Shown piece after piece: positions 7,984 through 16,835 of a stretch of 64,000 nt of DNA. The stretch comes from a bacterium (GTDB lineage Bacteria; Pseudomonadota; Alphaproteobacteria; Sphingomonadales; Sphingomonadaceae). A model generated the notes under the pieces. That model saw nothing but the letters and a program-made list of their open reading frames with translations, was not told the DNA's origin and made no database searches. Position 1 is the stretch's first letter, and the number at the start of each line of letters is the position of its first letter. A program made the position numbers and the translations under genes. The stretch is from positions 1 to 64,000 of the forward strand of contig JAVBXL010000032.1 of assembly GCA_030824575.1 (NCBI GenBank), written 5' to 3'.

Positions 7984-8757
7984 TTACTGCGCGAGGGGTG
8001 CCGCGGCGGCCGCATTTTCAGGCAGGCCGCCCATCTGCGTCACCATCTTGGTATAGGCGTCCAGATAGGCCAGCACGATCACCTGGCCGATATCGGTATT
8101 CTGGTAGCCGCCGCCACCGACCGCGGCGAGGCCGCCCATCCAGCCCAGGCCGCCACCGCCGCCGAAGCTGAGATCGGATTTGCGGAAATAGCCCTCGGCC
8201 ATCACTTCTTCTTCGGTGGTGCGGGCGTTGACGACGGAGAGCATGACATTGGCCTCGCTCTTCTTGACCGAAATGCCGCCCAGCAGCGCGCCGCCGATCC
8301 GGCCGCCGAGCATCCCGCCCAGCATGCCGCCAATGGCGTTGCCGCCGCTATTCTTGTTGGTGGTGACGATGTCAGGCTGGATGAAATAATCCGCCGCCTT
8401 CACCTGGCCCTTGCCCAGGTTCGACCCGGCCTGCAATTCGCCCGAATCCGCCATGGCGCGTTCCAGATTGCGGCTCGCCATGGAGCGGCCACGATTGACC
8501 AGGCCGAAGCAGCCCGATTGCTGGACGAACAGCTTGATGATCGCTTCGGGGCTGCCCAGGCTGAGTTCCCGCCACCATTGATTGTCTGGCTCGACGATCG
8601 CGACCGTACCCAACCGCTTGGTGCAGCGGGGAATTTCCATCTGCTTCTTGGTCTGGGCCTGACGGCCCGATGATCCTTTTTTATCTTCCGCCATCGCCTG
8701 CGGCATCGCCAGCGTCAGGCACAGCGACGCGGCGGCCAGCATCTTCAATCCACGCAT
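7984..8757 (-). CDS. CsgG/HfaB-like exported protein
   Basis: The 257-residue protein has a signal peptide (cleavage near AMAEDKK) without a lipobox cysteine. Sequence such as RLGTVAIVEPDNQWWRELSLGSPEAIIKLFVQQ, the search for a NRGRSMASRNLERAMADSG segment and a glycine-rich central stretch (GGMLGGMLGGRIGGALLGG) resemble CsgG-type outer-membrane assembly proteins, which include curli secretion and holdfast-anchor proteins. No curli or holdfast partner genes are nearby. The C-terminal VIVLAYLDAYTKMVTQMG helix is typical. Function is inferred from the family only. Confidence 0.7.
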   Translation of the reverse strand: MRGLKMLAAASLCLTLAMPQAMAEDKKGSSGRQAQTKKQMEIPRCTKRLGTVAIVEPDNQWWRELSLGSPEAIIKLFVQQSGCFGLVNRGRSMASRNLERAMADSGELQAGSNLGKGQVKAADYFIQPDIVTTNKNSGGNAIGGMLGGMLGGRIGGALLGGISVKKSEANVMLSVVNARTTEEEVMAEGYFRKSDLSFGGGGGLGWMGGLAAVGGGGYQNTDIGQVIVLAYLDAYTKMVTQMGGLPENAAAAAPLAQ

Positions 8758-8929
8758 TTCAACAACCCCGTTCCTAGACTAAGAGAATGTCATGCGGCCC
8801 CGATTATTTTGGCGATAGCCTATCACAGCCGTCTGCCGCTTCCAAGCAAGGCGGTGGTGGATGACGGCGCTTGTCGTCGACGCGCGCGATCCTGCTGACA
8901 GCGCAGAGAATCGCTGCTATCGGCGCGCA

Positions 8930-10738
8930 ATGACCGATCTCAGCCATATTCGCAATTTTTCCATCATCGCCCATATCGACCATGGCAAGTCCACGCTGGC
9001 CGACCGCCTGATCCAGCGCACGGGCGGCCTGACCGACCGGGAGATGAGTGCGCAAGTCCTTGATAATATGGACATTGAAAAAGAGCGCGGGATCACCATC
9101 AAGGCGCAGACGGTCCGGCTCGACTATGTCGCCCAGGACGGGCAGCTGTATGAGCTGAACCTGATGGACACGCCGGGGCATGTCGACTTCGCCTATGAAG
9201 TGTCGCGGTCGCTCGCCGCGTGCGAGGGCGCGCTGCTGGTCGTGGACGCGGCGCAGGGCGTGGAAGCGCAGACGCTGGCCAACGTCTATCAGTCGATCGA
9301 GCATGATCATGAGATCGTGCCGGTGCTCAACAAGATCGACCTGCCCGCCGCCGAACCGGAAAAGGTGCGCAAGGAAATCGAGGACGTCATTGGCCTCGAC
9401 GCATCCGAAGCGGTGCTGGCCAGCGCGAAATCGGGCATCGGCATTGACGAAATCCTCGAAGCCATCGTCAAGAAGATCCCCCCGCCCAAGGGCGACCGCA
9501 ACGCCCCGCTGGAAGCGATGCTGGTCGATTCATGGTATGACCCCTATCTGGGCGTCGTCATCCTGGTCCGCGTCGTCAACGGCGTGATCAAGAAGGGGCA
9601 GGCGATCAAGTTCATGATCGGCGGCACTGAACATTTGATCGATCGGGTGGGCTGCATGCGGCCCAAGATCGAAACGCTGCCCGAACTGGCGGCGGGCGAA
9701 ATCGGCTTCATCACCGCGCAGATAAAGGACATTACCGAAACCCGCGTCGGCGACACCATCACCACGGTCAAGAATGGCGCGGCCAAGCCGCTGCCGGGCT
9801 TCAAGGAAGTCCAGCCGGTGGTGTTCTGCGGCCTGTTTCCGGTCGACGCCAACGACTTCGACAAGCTGCGCGATTCGATCAGCAAGCTGCGCCTGAACGA
9901 TGCCAGCTTTTCGTTCGAGATGGAAAGCAGCGCGGCGCTGGGCTTCGGCTTCCGCTGCGGGTTCTTAGGGTTGCTCCATCTGGAGATCATTCAGGAGCGG
10001 CTGACCCGCGAATATGACCTGGACCTCATCACCACCGCGCCGTCGGTGGTGTACAAGATCCAGCTGACCTATGGTGCGGGCGAGATCGAGTTGCACAATC
10101 CGGCCGACATGCCCGATCCGACCAAGATCGCGGACATAGAGGAGCCATGGATCGAGGCGATCATCTATTGCCCCGACGAATATCTGGGTTCCATCCTGAA
10201 GCTGTGCCAGGATCGGCGCGGTATCCAGAAGAATCTGACCTATGTCGGCGGCCGCGCGCAGGTGACCTATGAACTGCCGCTCAACGAAGTGGTGTTCGAT
10301 TTCTACGATCGGCTGAAATCGATCAGCCGCGGCTATGCCAGCTTCGACTATCACCAGATCGGTTATCGCGAGGGCGACCTGGTCAAGATGAGCATCATGG
10401 TCAATTCAGAGCCGGTCGATGCGCTCAGCATGATCGTCCATCGCGGCACCGCCGAATCGCGCGGCCGTGGCATGTGCGAGCGCTTGAAAGACCTGATCCC
10501 CCGCCACCTGTTCAAGATCCCGATCCAGGCAGCGATCGGCGGCAAGGTGATCGCCCGCGAGACGATCGCCGCGATGCGCAAGGACGTGACCGCCAAATGC
10601 TATGGCGGCGACATCAGCCGCAAGAAGAAGCTGCTCGACAAGCAGAAGGAAGGCAAGAAGCGGATGCGCGAATATGGCTCCGTCCAGATTCCGCAGGAAG
10701 CCTTCATCGCCGCGCTGCGCATGGGCGACGAGAACTGA
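8930..10738 (+). CDS. lepA: elongation factor 4 (LepA), back-translocating GTPase
   Basis: LepA is a ribosome-associated GTPase linked to translation under ionic stress and to initiation. From 8930 the product is 602 residues and begins [20 protein letters not shown]. The G motifs are visible: AHIDHGKST (G1), DTPGHVDF (G3), LNKIDLP (G4) and SAKSG (G5), followed by EF-G-like domains and the LepA-specific C-terminal domain ending near AALRMGDEN. The frame is open upstream to 8861, but those residues are not part of the family. The next gene begins at its stop codon. Confidence 0.97.
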   Translation: MTDLSHIRNFSIIAHIDHGKSTLADRLIQRTGGLTDREMSAQVLDNMDIEKERGITIKAQTVRLDYVAQDGQLYELNLMDTPGHVDFAYEVSRSLAACEGALLVVDAAQGVEAQTLANVYQSIEHDHEIVPVLNKIDLPAAEPEKVRKEIEDVIGLDASEAVLASAKSGIGIDEILEAIVKKIPPPKGDRNAPLEAMLVDSWYDPYLGVVILVRVVNGVIKKGQAIKFMIGGTEHLIDRVGCMRPKIETLPELAAGEIGFITAQIKDITETRVGDTITTVKNGAAKPLPGFKEVQPVVFCGLFPVDANDFDKLRDSISKLRLNDASFSFEMESSAALGFGFRCGFLGLLHLEIIQERLTREYDLDLITTAPSVVYKIQLTYGAGEIELHNPADMPDPTKIADIEEPWIEAIIYCPDEYLGSILKLCQDRRGIQKNLTYVGGRAQVTYELPLNEVVFDFYDRLKSISRGYASFDYHQIGYREGDLVKMSIMVNSEPVDALSMIVHRGTAESRGRGMCERLKDLIPRHLFKIPIQAAIGGKVIARETIAAMRKDVTAKCYGGDISRKKKLLDKQKEGKKRMREYGSVQIPQEAFIAALRMGDEN

Positions 10739-11205
10739 TCGATCCGCACGCCGCCATCGCCGGGCAAGTCGCCAGGATCGAACGGGCGGCGGCGTTTCTG
10801 GCCAATGGCATGTCATTGGGCGTGTGTCCCGATGCGGCCGGGCGACGGCGTGACGCCATGCCCGCCAAGCTGATCGGCAATGGCTTGCGCGAACTTGACC
10901 TGTTCCTGACCGACCTGATCGTGGAGGCGGGGCGGGTGCATCGGCTGGGCGCGGCGGCCGGGCGCGATCCGGGCATCCATCCGGGCCGCCGTATCTACAG
11001 CGCGGCGGAAGCCTGGCGGCGCACCGGGCCGCAACTGGGGCTGGCGGTGGACGCGCAGGCGCGGTTGCGCCAAATGCGCGCGGCGCAGAACCGCCATTGT
11101 TTCGGCCGTTTGCGCGGCGAAGGGGCCGAGGCCGCGATGCAGCGCGCCTGCGCCGATTATGCGCGGCTGGCGGGCGATGTGCTGGCGGCGGTCAGGGCGC
11201 TATAG
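10735..11205 (+). CDS. hypothetical protein coupled to lepA, start uncertain
   Basis: A frame with clear GC-rich third positions runs from the lepA stop to a TAG at 11203-11205. No ATG or GTG lies at the junction: a CTG at 10735 overlaps the lepA stop, an upstream GTG at 10474 is inside lepA, and the first ATG is at 10810. The product of about 156 residues is rich in Ala and Arg and has a helical central part ([19 protein letters not shown]). I recognise no family. The boundary given is the junction; the true start is unresolved. Confidence 0.5.
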   Translation: MIDPHAAIAGQVARIERAAAFLANGMSLGVCPDAAGRRRDAMPAKLIGNGLRELDLFLTDLIVEAGRVHRLGAAAGRDPGIHPGRRIYSAAEAWRRTGPQLGLAVDAQARLRQMRAAQNRHCFGRLRGEGAEAAMQRACADYARLAGDVLAAVRAL

Positions 11206-11222
11206 TTTAGGCCGGACCGCGT

Positions 11223-11252
11223 CAGGAAGGCGTATCTGAACACGCCCTCCTG
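11223..11252. terminator. hairpin between convergent genes
   Basis: CAGGAAGGCGT (11223-11233) and ACGCCCTCCTG (11242-11252) form a ten-pair stem with one mismatch and an eight-base loop. It is positioned between two converging genes and lacks a clear T-tract. Confidence 0.45.
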
Positions 11253-11279
11253 GTGCCCATATTGTTGCTGGCGTTGGTC

Positions 11280-12062
11280 TTATTCCACCGTCACGCCCAC
11301 GACATGCCAGCCGCCATCTTCGCGTTCCAGCGTGACCGTCTCGACGGCTTGCGCCTTGTTGGCGAAGCGCGTGCGGAACTTCACCACCTCATAGCCGGCG
11401 GGCGGTGCAGGCAGGCTTTCCTGACTGAGGAAGGCGCGGGATATGAAGGCGCCGAATTGCGCACGCATCTTTTCGGATGCATCGGCCCAGACCGTGCTGT
11501 TGTTCAGCTTGCGGAACGCCGCGCCGGTTTCCCGGTAGCTGTCGTCCCAGAGTCCCCGATCCACCAGCGCCAGCCATTGTCGCGCCGCATCCACCACCTG
11601 GGCGTTCGGCGCCTCCTGGGTTGTCGACGGGGCCGATGGCGGTGCGGGGGCAGCGTTCGGCAAGGTGGTGAGCGCCAACAGGCCAAGAATGATGGTCATG
11701 AGCAAGACTCCGATGATGATCCAGGGGTGGCGATACGCCCGCCCCGCGCCGCCGATCGGCGCGCTTTCCTGATCCATCCGAGCGCCGGTTGCGTCTTCCC
11801 CGATTTGTGCGTCCCCCAGGGAATCGGGGGTTGGCGCGACCAATGCGCCGCCTTCGGCCTCCAGCAACAGCCGCGCCGCCTCGCGACTGCTCGATACCGC
11901 CATCTTGCGTCGCGCATCGCGCAGCCGTTCGTTGATGGTGTGGACAGACAGACCCAGGCTGCGCGCGATCGATTTCGCGTCATGACCGCGGACGATCAGG
12001 CGAAGAGTCTGTTTCTCCTTTTCGGTCAACGCCCGGAAACCGTCTGTCATCAGCATGCTCAT
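11280..12062 (-). CDS. membrane-tethered LuxR-type HTH protein with DUF4019 domain
   Basis: Residues 10-66 form a GerE/LuxR-type DNA-binding helix-turn-helix (LTEKEKQTLRLIVRG, then SIARSLGLSVHTINERLRDA). A linker leads to a single membrane helix at about 113-134 (WIIIGVLLMTIILGLLAL), then a Pro/Ala spacer and a C-terminal DUF4019 domain at about 155-258 (QWLALVDRGLWDDSY, later DGGWHVVGVTVE). The layout predicts a cytoplasmic DNA-binding head and a periplasmic sensor without a phosphoreceiver domain. The ligand and target genes are unknown. Three clustered ATGs (12062, 12056, 12050) make the exact start uncertain. Confidence 0.85.
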   Translation of the reverse strand: MSMLMTDGFRALTEKEKQTLRLIVRGHDAKSIARSLGLSVHTINERLRDARRKMAVSSSREAARLLLEAEGGALVAPTPDSLGDAQIGEDATGARMDQESAPIGGAGRAYRHPWIIIGVLLMTIILGLLALTTLPNAAPAPPSAPSTTQEAPNAQVVDAARQWLALVDRGLWDDSYRETGAAFRKLNNSTVWADASEKMRAQFGAFISRAFLSQESLPAPPAGYEVVKFRTRFANKAQAVETVTLEREDGGWHVVGVTVE

Positions 12063-12142
12063 GCGCCAGACCTAAGACAGGCCGGTTGCGTCAGCTACCC
12101 CGAAAAATTCGTACCTTGCAGAGCTATCGCTGTTCCTGGCGA

Positions 12143-12694
12143 TCAGCCGGCGCACCAGTCGATCGGGGTGCGCGACCAGGCTTTGGCATGGCCCTTGAGG
12201 ATCATCAACTGGCCGATCGACACGCCGTCGCGGAGCAGCAGCCGGGCGGACGGGTCGGCATCGGCGGTATCGGGGCGGGCTTCGAACGCGCCGCCGTTCA
12301 GCATCGCGGCTAGCACGGCGCGGCCCTTTCGCGCGCGCTCGGCTTCGGCCGGGCAGCGGGCGTCGGTTGCGCTGGGAACGCTGATGTCGGCGATATGATA
12401 GCGGCGGCCGCGCCAGGCGTAGGCGTTGGCGGACAGGACGCACGCGTCGCCCTTGGCATCGTCGCACAGCGCGAACTGGTCGTTGATGGTCATGGGCGCG
12501 GCGGACGCCTTCATGGAGTCGCCGGGGGTGGGCAGGATTTTGGCGAGCAGCAACGCCACGGCCGCGGCGAGCCCCAGCGCGACCAGCAGCATGCCAAGCG
12601 GCACGACGCGCGTGCGCTGTTCCTGCTTGTCGTTCAGCCAAGCACCGCTCTCGTCCGGATGGCGATCGCCGACGTCGTACAGATTGCGTGCCAT
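12143..12694 (-). CDS. membrane-anchored thermonuclease-like protein
   Basis: From the ATG at 12694 the 183-residue product has one N-terminal membrane helix (about residues 33-54) followed by a region resembling a staphylococcal-nuclease fold (GDACVLSANAYAWRGRRYHIADISVP and a C-terminal GQLMILKGHAKAW). The strong catalytic Arg/Asp/Glu pattern of active SNase enzymes is not obvious, so it may be a non-catalytic relative. The frame opens upstream to 12727, but MARNLYDVGDRH is the more plausible start. It lies upstream of the LuxR-DUF4019 gene on the same strand with an 80-base gap. Confidence 0.6.
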   Translation of the reverse strand: MARNLYDVGDRHPDESGAWLNDKQEQRTRVVPLGMLLVALGLAAAVALLLAKILPTPGDSMKASAAPMTINDQFALCDDAKGDACVLSANAYAWRGRRYHIADISVPSATDARCPAEAERARKGRAVLAAMLNGGAFEARPDTADADPSARLLLRDGVSIGQLMILKGHAKAWSRTPIDWCAG

Positions 12695-12854
12695 GATTCG
12701 TCCCAAATGGAGCAGATGTTTTACCATCGCTTATGGAAAATTTCGGTTAACCAACTGGAGCGTCGATGGGGGCCGCGTGCGCCTTTGTCGGACTGGCCGG
12801 TTGACGGAACCGCCGGGCCATGGTCAAGTCGCGGGCTGTAGCGACGGAGGCGGC

Positions 12855-13241
12855 GTGAGCGATACCTGGTTGTATGACGAACATCCCGCGATGTTCCGGG
12901 CGCATCCTTTCCTGTTCCTGCTGCTGCTGGTTTCGGTGGTCGGCATCGTCGCGATCGCGGTCTGGTGGGTGCTGCACAAGGGCGAGCGGCTGGCGCTGAG
13001 CGAGCGGGACGTGCTGCTGGAGCGCGGGCTGCTGGCCAAGCAGCGGACCGAGATCGCACTGTCCTCCATCCGGTCGGTGCGCATCACCCAGAGCTTGGGC
13101 CAGCGCCTCTTTGGCGTCGGCCATGTCGAGCTGTTCAGCGCCGGGGACATGGCGGAAATCGCGATCAAGAACATGCCGCGGCCCGACCGTATCCGCGCGA
13201 TCGCGGCCGCGCGCAACGTCGATCTGCTGCCGCAAAGATAG
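12855..13241 (+). CDS. PH-domain (bPH2/DUF304) membrane protein
   Basis: Starting at the GTG at 12855, preceded by GGAGGCG, the 128-residue product has one membrane helix (about residues 17-40) and then the bacterial PH-like strand pattern: LALSERDVLLERGLLAKQRTEIAL, SIRSVRITQSLGQRLFGVGHVEL and AEIAIKNMPRPDRIRAIAAAR. These motifs are characteristic of the bPH2/YdbS-YdbT type. Such proteins are membrane-associated and of undefined role. The long upstream open frame to 12426 overlaps the neighbour antisense and is not coding. Confidence 0.8.
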   Translation: MSDTWLYDEHPAMFRAHPFLFLLLLVSVVGIVAIAVWWVLHKGERLALSERDVLLERGLLAKQRTEIALSSIRSVRITQSLGQRLFGVGHVELFSAGDMAEIAIKNMPRPDRIRAIAAARNVDLLPQR

Positions 13242-13391
13242 ACTATTTCGCACAGCCCCTTGACTTGAGCCGATTTATTTCAACGATAGGGTAATAAAAG
13301 AGGGGCCGTAGAGCCTCAATTCGCAAGAGGACGCCATGTCAGGAACGTCCGTTCACAAAGGGGTGAACGGCGGGATAAGGGGTCGTCTTCC

Positions 13392-14093
13392 ATGGTTGGC
13401 TTGCGAGTGATGCCGTCTTTGCCGGATTTGACGGCCGAGCAGCGCGCCGAAATCCGCCACGCCTGCGGCTTCGCCTGCGTGCGGTGCGGCGTCACCATCT
13501 ATCGCTATCTGGGGCTGCCGGACGGACCGGGGGCGACGTTGCTGTGCCCGACCTGTCATGGGCTGGTGGAGGAGGGGCGCTTGACCGCGACCCAGGTGCA
13601 AAGCTTCCACGCCAATCCGGTGGTGCGCCAGCGGCATTTCGCGCGCGACAGGCTACCCTTTTCCGCGGAACTGCCGCAACTGATAGTGGGCGGATCGCGG
13701 TTGCTGCGCGACACGCCGATCCCGATCACGCTGGAGGGGGAGCCGATCCTGATCTTCGCGCCGCCGCGCCGGACCAATGGCGCGACGCGGATCAGCGTGC
13801 GGCTGGGCTCGCCCGAAGGCGTGGCGACGCAGATCATCGACGGCAATGAATGGAAACCGACCGACGGCAGCTGGCATTTCCTGCTGCGCGGCGACCGCTA
13901 CAGCATGATGGCGGCGCGGGGCGATGGCCTCGCAGTGTTGCGAATCGTGGCGCGCAACCGGATCGCGGTGGAGCATCTGCGCACCACGATCAACGGCCGC
14001 CGGCTGGAGGTGACGCCCGACTGGCTGGAGATTGACGGCAAGCGCCATGTCGACCGGATCGGCAGCGGGACGCTGATCGGGCTGGAGCTTTAG
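13392..14093 (+). CDS. HNH-like zinc-finger protein, catalytic His apparently lost
   Basis: The 233-residue protein has an N-terminal zinc knuckle, CGFACVRCG, then CPTCHGLVEEGRL, spaced as in HNH nucleases. In active relatives a histidine pair lies between these two elements; here that segment reads IYRYLGLPDGPGATLL and contains no His, so catalysis is doubtful. The rest (about residues 80-233) is beta-rich with no recognised domain. It may bind nucleic acid or be a remnant nuclease. An in-frame second Met at residue 7 is an alternative start. No restriction or defence genes are adjacent. Confidence 0.65.
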   Translation: MVGLRVMPSLPDLTAEQRAEIRHACGFACVRCGVTIYRYLGLPDGPGATLLCPTCHGLVEEGRLTATQVQSFHANPVVRQRHFARDRLPFSAELPQLIVGGSRLLRDTPIPITLEGEPILIFAPPRRTNGATRISVRLGSPEGVATQIIDGNEWKPTDGSWHFLLRGDRYSMMAARGDGLAVLRIVARNRIAVEHLRTTINGRRLEVTPDWLEIDGKRHVDRIGSGTLIGLEL

Positions 14094-14094
14094 G

Positions 14095-14139
14095 GCATCG
14101 TGCGGAAAGCGGGACCCGGTTTTCCGCTTAAAACGATGC
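14095..14139. repeat. alphaproteobacterial palindromic repeat
   Basis: GCATCGT (14095-14101) and GCGGAAA (14102-14108) are complemented by TTTCCGC (14121-14127) and ACGATGC (14133-14139), giving a 14-pair stem with a five-base bulge. The sequence closely resembles a repeat I recall as very common in alphaproteobacterial intergenic regions. It starts right after the stop of the HNH-like gene and may also act as its transcription end. Confidence 0.65.
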
Positions 14140-14149
14140 GACAACAAAA

Positions 14150-14195
14150 CTTAGAGTGTGCAGCTTGCGTCCGATTTAACGCAGCGCGCTCTAAG
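14150..14195. repeat. second half of the palindromic repeat
   Basis: CTTAGAG (14150-14156) pairs with CTCTAAG (14189-14195). The right arm overlaps the stop codon of the minus-strand GDYXXLXY gene. Together with 14095-14139 it forms a composite repeat of about 100 bases filling the convergent junction. Confidence 0.5.
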
Positions 14196-14736
14196 GTGCA
14201 GCCTGCGCTTTCGGGCGCGGGCGGAAGTCCAGCGCGACCGGGCGCATAACGCCGTCGGCGCGCACCCGGACGCGGACCAGCCCTTGCAGGCGCGGATCGG
14301 CCAGTTGGCGGGAGAGGGCGATCGCCTGCGCCTGCGAGGCGTAGAAGATGCCGCTCTCCAGGCCGCGGACTGCGTGTCGCGTGCCCAATGTCGCGCGCAG
14401 GATGATGGCGCAGTCTTTCGTCTCGCTGGGCAATATACGGCCCGCTATTTGCGTTAACGGCTGCACGGATCGCATATGCGGCGCGGTGCCGATTACGCAC
14501 AGAGCGTCAAGCGCGTGCGGATAGGATTGGTCAGGCTCCAGCGCCATCGGCCAAGCATAGCGATATTGCACATAATGGCCGCGCAGCAGGTCGCGTGGGT
14601 CATAGCCCTCGATCGGGATCAGCCAGTCCTGCCCCTGCTGCGCCTGCTGGTGGGTCACGGCCCAGCTGGCGGCCAGGGCGGCGAGCGGCAGCAGCAGCGC
14701 GGCGGCGAGGATAAGGTGGTGGCGGGCGGGCGTCAT
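14191..14736 (-). CDS. GDYXXLXY-type membrane-anchored protein
   Basis: The 181-residue protein has an N-terminal membrane helix (residues about 8-26) and then the motif region IEGYDPRDLLRGHYVQYRY, a variant of the GDYXXLXY family hallmark. Members are usually encoded beside DUF2157 or DUF4401 membrane proteins, as here: its ATG overlaps the stop of the DUF2157 gene by four bases. Function is unknown; the arrangement suggests the two act together in the membrane. Confidence 0.8.
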   Translation of the reverse strand: MTPARHHLILAAALLLPLAALAASWAVTHQQAQQGQDWLIPIEGYDPRDLLRGHYVQYRYAWPMALEPDQSYPHALDALCVIGTAPHMRSVQPLTQIAGRILPSETKDCAIILRATLGTRHAVRGLESGIFYASQAQAIALSRQLADPRLQGLVRVRVRADGVMRPVALDFRPRPKAQAAP

Positions 14737-15890
14737 GCACCCTCTCCGCGCGTCGGGGCGTAACGGCGGGAAAGGCGGATCGTGGCCCAGGCGACGGCCA
14801 TGGCGAACAGGCCCGACAGGATCAGCCCCACGCCGCTGCCCAGCAAATCGTCATTCAGTTCGAAGCTAAGAATGATGATACGCAGCGCGACCAGCGCGAC
14901 GGCGGCCTGGAAGATGCGCCGCCAATGGGCATGGATCGCCGCGGCGGCGACCGCGCCCCATAGCGCGAGGAAGAACAGGCTGGCGATCCAGGCGCGGGCG
15001 GTGCCGTGCAGGCCGGGCAGGAGCGCCTGACCCAGATGCAGCACGGCCGCGACCACCAGCAGCGCCGCGGTCGCCCGGCCCGACGCGGTGCGCCGGGCAT
15101 AAGCGATCGCCGCGGCGGCGCAGAGCAGCGCGACGCTTTGGATCGCGGCGCTGCCGGGCAGGACCGCGCTGTCGCTGTCCCAGCCACGCAGCAGCAGGAG
15201 GATGCTGACGCCCGCGAAGATCGTTGCGACGGCCATCTGTTCGATCAGCCGCCAAAAAGCGGGCCGATCGCTCCTGTTGCGGATCAGCGCGGCTGCGCCA
15301 GCGACCAGGATTGGTGGGCAGGCGATCAGCCCCCAATAGAGCGACGGATAGGGTGGATCGGTCCGCCAGAATAGCCACCCAAGACGCCCATGATCGTCGG
15401 CGTGCGCCCATAGCGTGCCGAGCAGCCCCGCCATCCACAGGCCCGCAACCGGCCAGCCGCGCCCGAACAATAGTAGCAGCGGCGAGAAGAGTAGCAGCCA
15501 GGCGAGCAGCGGCTGCCATAGCGGCGAACTGGTCTGATAGACCTGCCCCAGATGGCCGAAAAAGGTGAGGCCCAGCACGGCCGCGATAAAGAGCATTGCG
15601 TCGCTGACCGTGGGGTTCAGGTCGCCCCTAGGCAACCGCCAGCCGATCCAGCCGGCGAGTGCGGCCAGGATCGCGCCGTGGATCGCCAGCCGCACCGTGC
15701 CGGGGATGGCATCCCAATTGGCGGCGACGATCGACACCAGCCCCAGCCCGATCGTCAATGACCCCAGGCCGACGATCGCCCAGACGCCGATCGGCCGGCT
15801 ATGCGCGGCTTCCCACGCACCGATCGCGCTGGCGGTATCGGCATCGATCAGCCCCGCCGCCTGCCACGCCCTGAGTTTCCGTTCCGACAT
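14733..15890 (-). CDS. DUF2157 multi-pass membrane protein
   Basis: From the ATG at 15890 the 385-residue product starts MSERKLRAWQAAGLIDADTA, the cytoplasmic DUF2157 head, followed by about ten to twelve hydrophobic segments. The frame extends upstream to 15953, but this head sequence is the usual N-terminus. It is the first gene of a two-gene unit with the GDYXXLXY gene, joined by an ATGA overlap. No biochemical role is established. Confidence 0.85.
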   Translation of the reverse strand: MSERKLRAWQAAGLIDADTASAIGAWEAAHSRPIGVWAIVGLGSLTIGLGLVSIVAANWDAIPGTVRLAIHGAILAALAGWIGWRLPRGDLNPTVSDAMLFIAAVLGLTFFGHLGQVYQTSSPLWQPLLAWLLLFSPLLLLFGRGWPVAGLWMAGLLGTLWAHADDHGRLGWLFWRTDPPYPSLYWGLIACPPILVAGAAALIRNRSDRPAFWRLIEQMAVATIFAGVSILLLLRGWDSDSAVLPGSAAIQSVALLCAAAAIAYARRTASGRATAALLVVAAVLHLGQALLPGLHGTARAWIASLFFLALWGAVAAAAIHAHWRRIFQAAVALVALRIIILSFELNDDLLGSGVGLILSGLFAMAVAWATIRLSRRYAPTRGEGA

Positions 15891-16044
15891 GGCCGGGAGA
15901 GTAATGCGGCTGGTGCGGAGGGCAATGGTGTTGTTGGGGGCGGGGAGCGACAACGAGGCGGTTACTTATGGGGCGAGTCTGTGAGCGACCAGAAGCGGGC
16001 GCTCAGCAGACGGGTTGCAAGACTGAGAGGCGGATGCCCCTACC

Positions 16045-16070
16045 GTCACCCCAGCGACGGCTGGGGTCTC
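16045..16070. repeat. REP-like palindrome, left unit of an inverted pair
   Basis: The unit GTCACCCCAGC...GGCTGGGGTCTC contains a hairpin with CCCCAGC and GCTGGGG arms. It is the near reverse complement of the unit at 16130-16155, forming a REP doublet (BIME-like) with about 60 bases between. Confidence 0.75.
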
Positions 16071-16129
16071 AGGCGACGATGCAATGCGGTTGGGTCAGTA
16101 CCAAGCCGAGCCGCCGCGTGCCCCCGCAC

Positions 16130-16155
16130 GAGACCCCAGCCTCCGCTGGGGTGAC
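16130..16155. repeat. REP-like palindrome, right unit of an inverted pair
   Basis: The unit GAGACCCCAGCC...GCTGGGGTGAC mirrors 16045-16070 and contains the same 18-base core as 3278-3295. A short GGGGTTTTT tract follows, so it may also help terminate rightward transcripts. Confidence 0.75.
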
Positions 16156-16257
16156 GGGGTTTTTACGTCGCCTTTCGCTTGAAGTCGCGCGAAGCGGAAT
16201 GCCAGTAAACCAATCTCGATCGTCATTCGCTTGACCAATTTGCGCCCAACCCACCTC

Positions 16258-16731
16258 TCAAGGTATCACCAACTCCATCCCGGCCTTCACCCGGTCGAGC
16301 GCCAGGAAGCTGTGGAAGCTGGCGATGCAATCCGTGTCCGATAGCAAGCGGCGGGTGGTCGCGTCGTAATGGCGCATGTCGGGCGACACGATCAGCAGGA
16401 TGAAACTGCATCCGCCCGTCACATAATAGCATTGTTGCACCGCCGGATCGGTTCGGAACAGCGCTTTGGCGCGGTCGACCGTGGCGGAGCGTTCGTCGGT
16501 CAGATGAACTTCCACAATCGCGGTGATGTCCAGGCTTACCGCGTCGGGATCGACGATCGCGGCGTTGCGGGCGATGATCCCGGCCTTTTCCATTGTGGCG
16601 ATGCGGCGTTGGACCGCCGCGGTGGACAGGTTCACCGCCTGCGCAATGGCGCGCTGGGGCGTGCGGTTGTCCCGCTGGATGATTCGCAGGATCGCGCGGT
16701 CGAACGGGTCGGGTGAGCGAAGATCGGGCAT
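16258..16731 (-). CDS. Lrp/AsnC family transcriptional regulator
   Basis: The 157-residue protein has the family's N-terminal HTH (DRAILRIIQRDNRTPQRAIAQ, then LSTAAVQRRIATMEKAGII) and a C-terminal RAM/AsnC effector domain (VEVHLTDERSATVDRAKALF, later CYYVTGGCSFILLI). It is divergent from the DMT exporter at 16836, with 104 bases between. That arrangement suggests it controls the transporter in response to an amino acid; the effector is not predictable. Confidence 0.9.
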   Translation of the reverse strand: MPDLRSPDPFDRAILRIIQRDNRTPQRAIAQAVNLSTAAVQRRIATMEKAGIIARNAAIVDPDAVSLDITAIVEVHLTDERSATVDRAKALFRTDPAVQQCYYVTGGCSFILLIVSPDMRHYDATTRRLLSDTDCIASFHSFLALDRVKAGMELVIP

Positions 16732-16835
16732 CAGCGAGTAATTGTTGCATTCACAGGGTCAATCAAGAGCATTTTTCCCGCTGCCATGATGATAATATTC
16801 GGGACGGACGAATAGTAGGGCGGCAAAGACGGACG

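Larger units (their letters stand above)
15891..16257. other. gene-free region with two REP-like units
   Basis: This stretch of about 370 bases between the DUF2157 start and the Lrp stop has short open frames in several phases but no recognisable product. Its main content is the paired palindromes at 16045-16070 and 16130-16155. The DUF2157 promoter is expected near its left end. Confidence 0.6.

Noticed and set aside
12426-12854. long N-terminal extension of the PH-domain gene
   Set aside because: It is antisense to the thermonuclease-like gene and lacks hydrophobic or family sequence; the GTG at 12855 has a good ribosome binding site.
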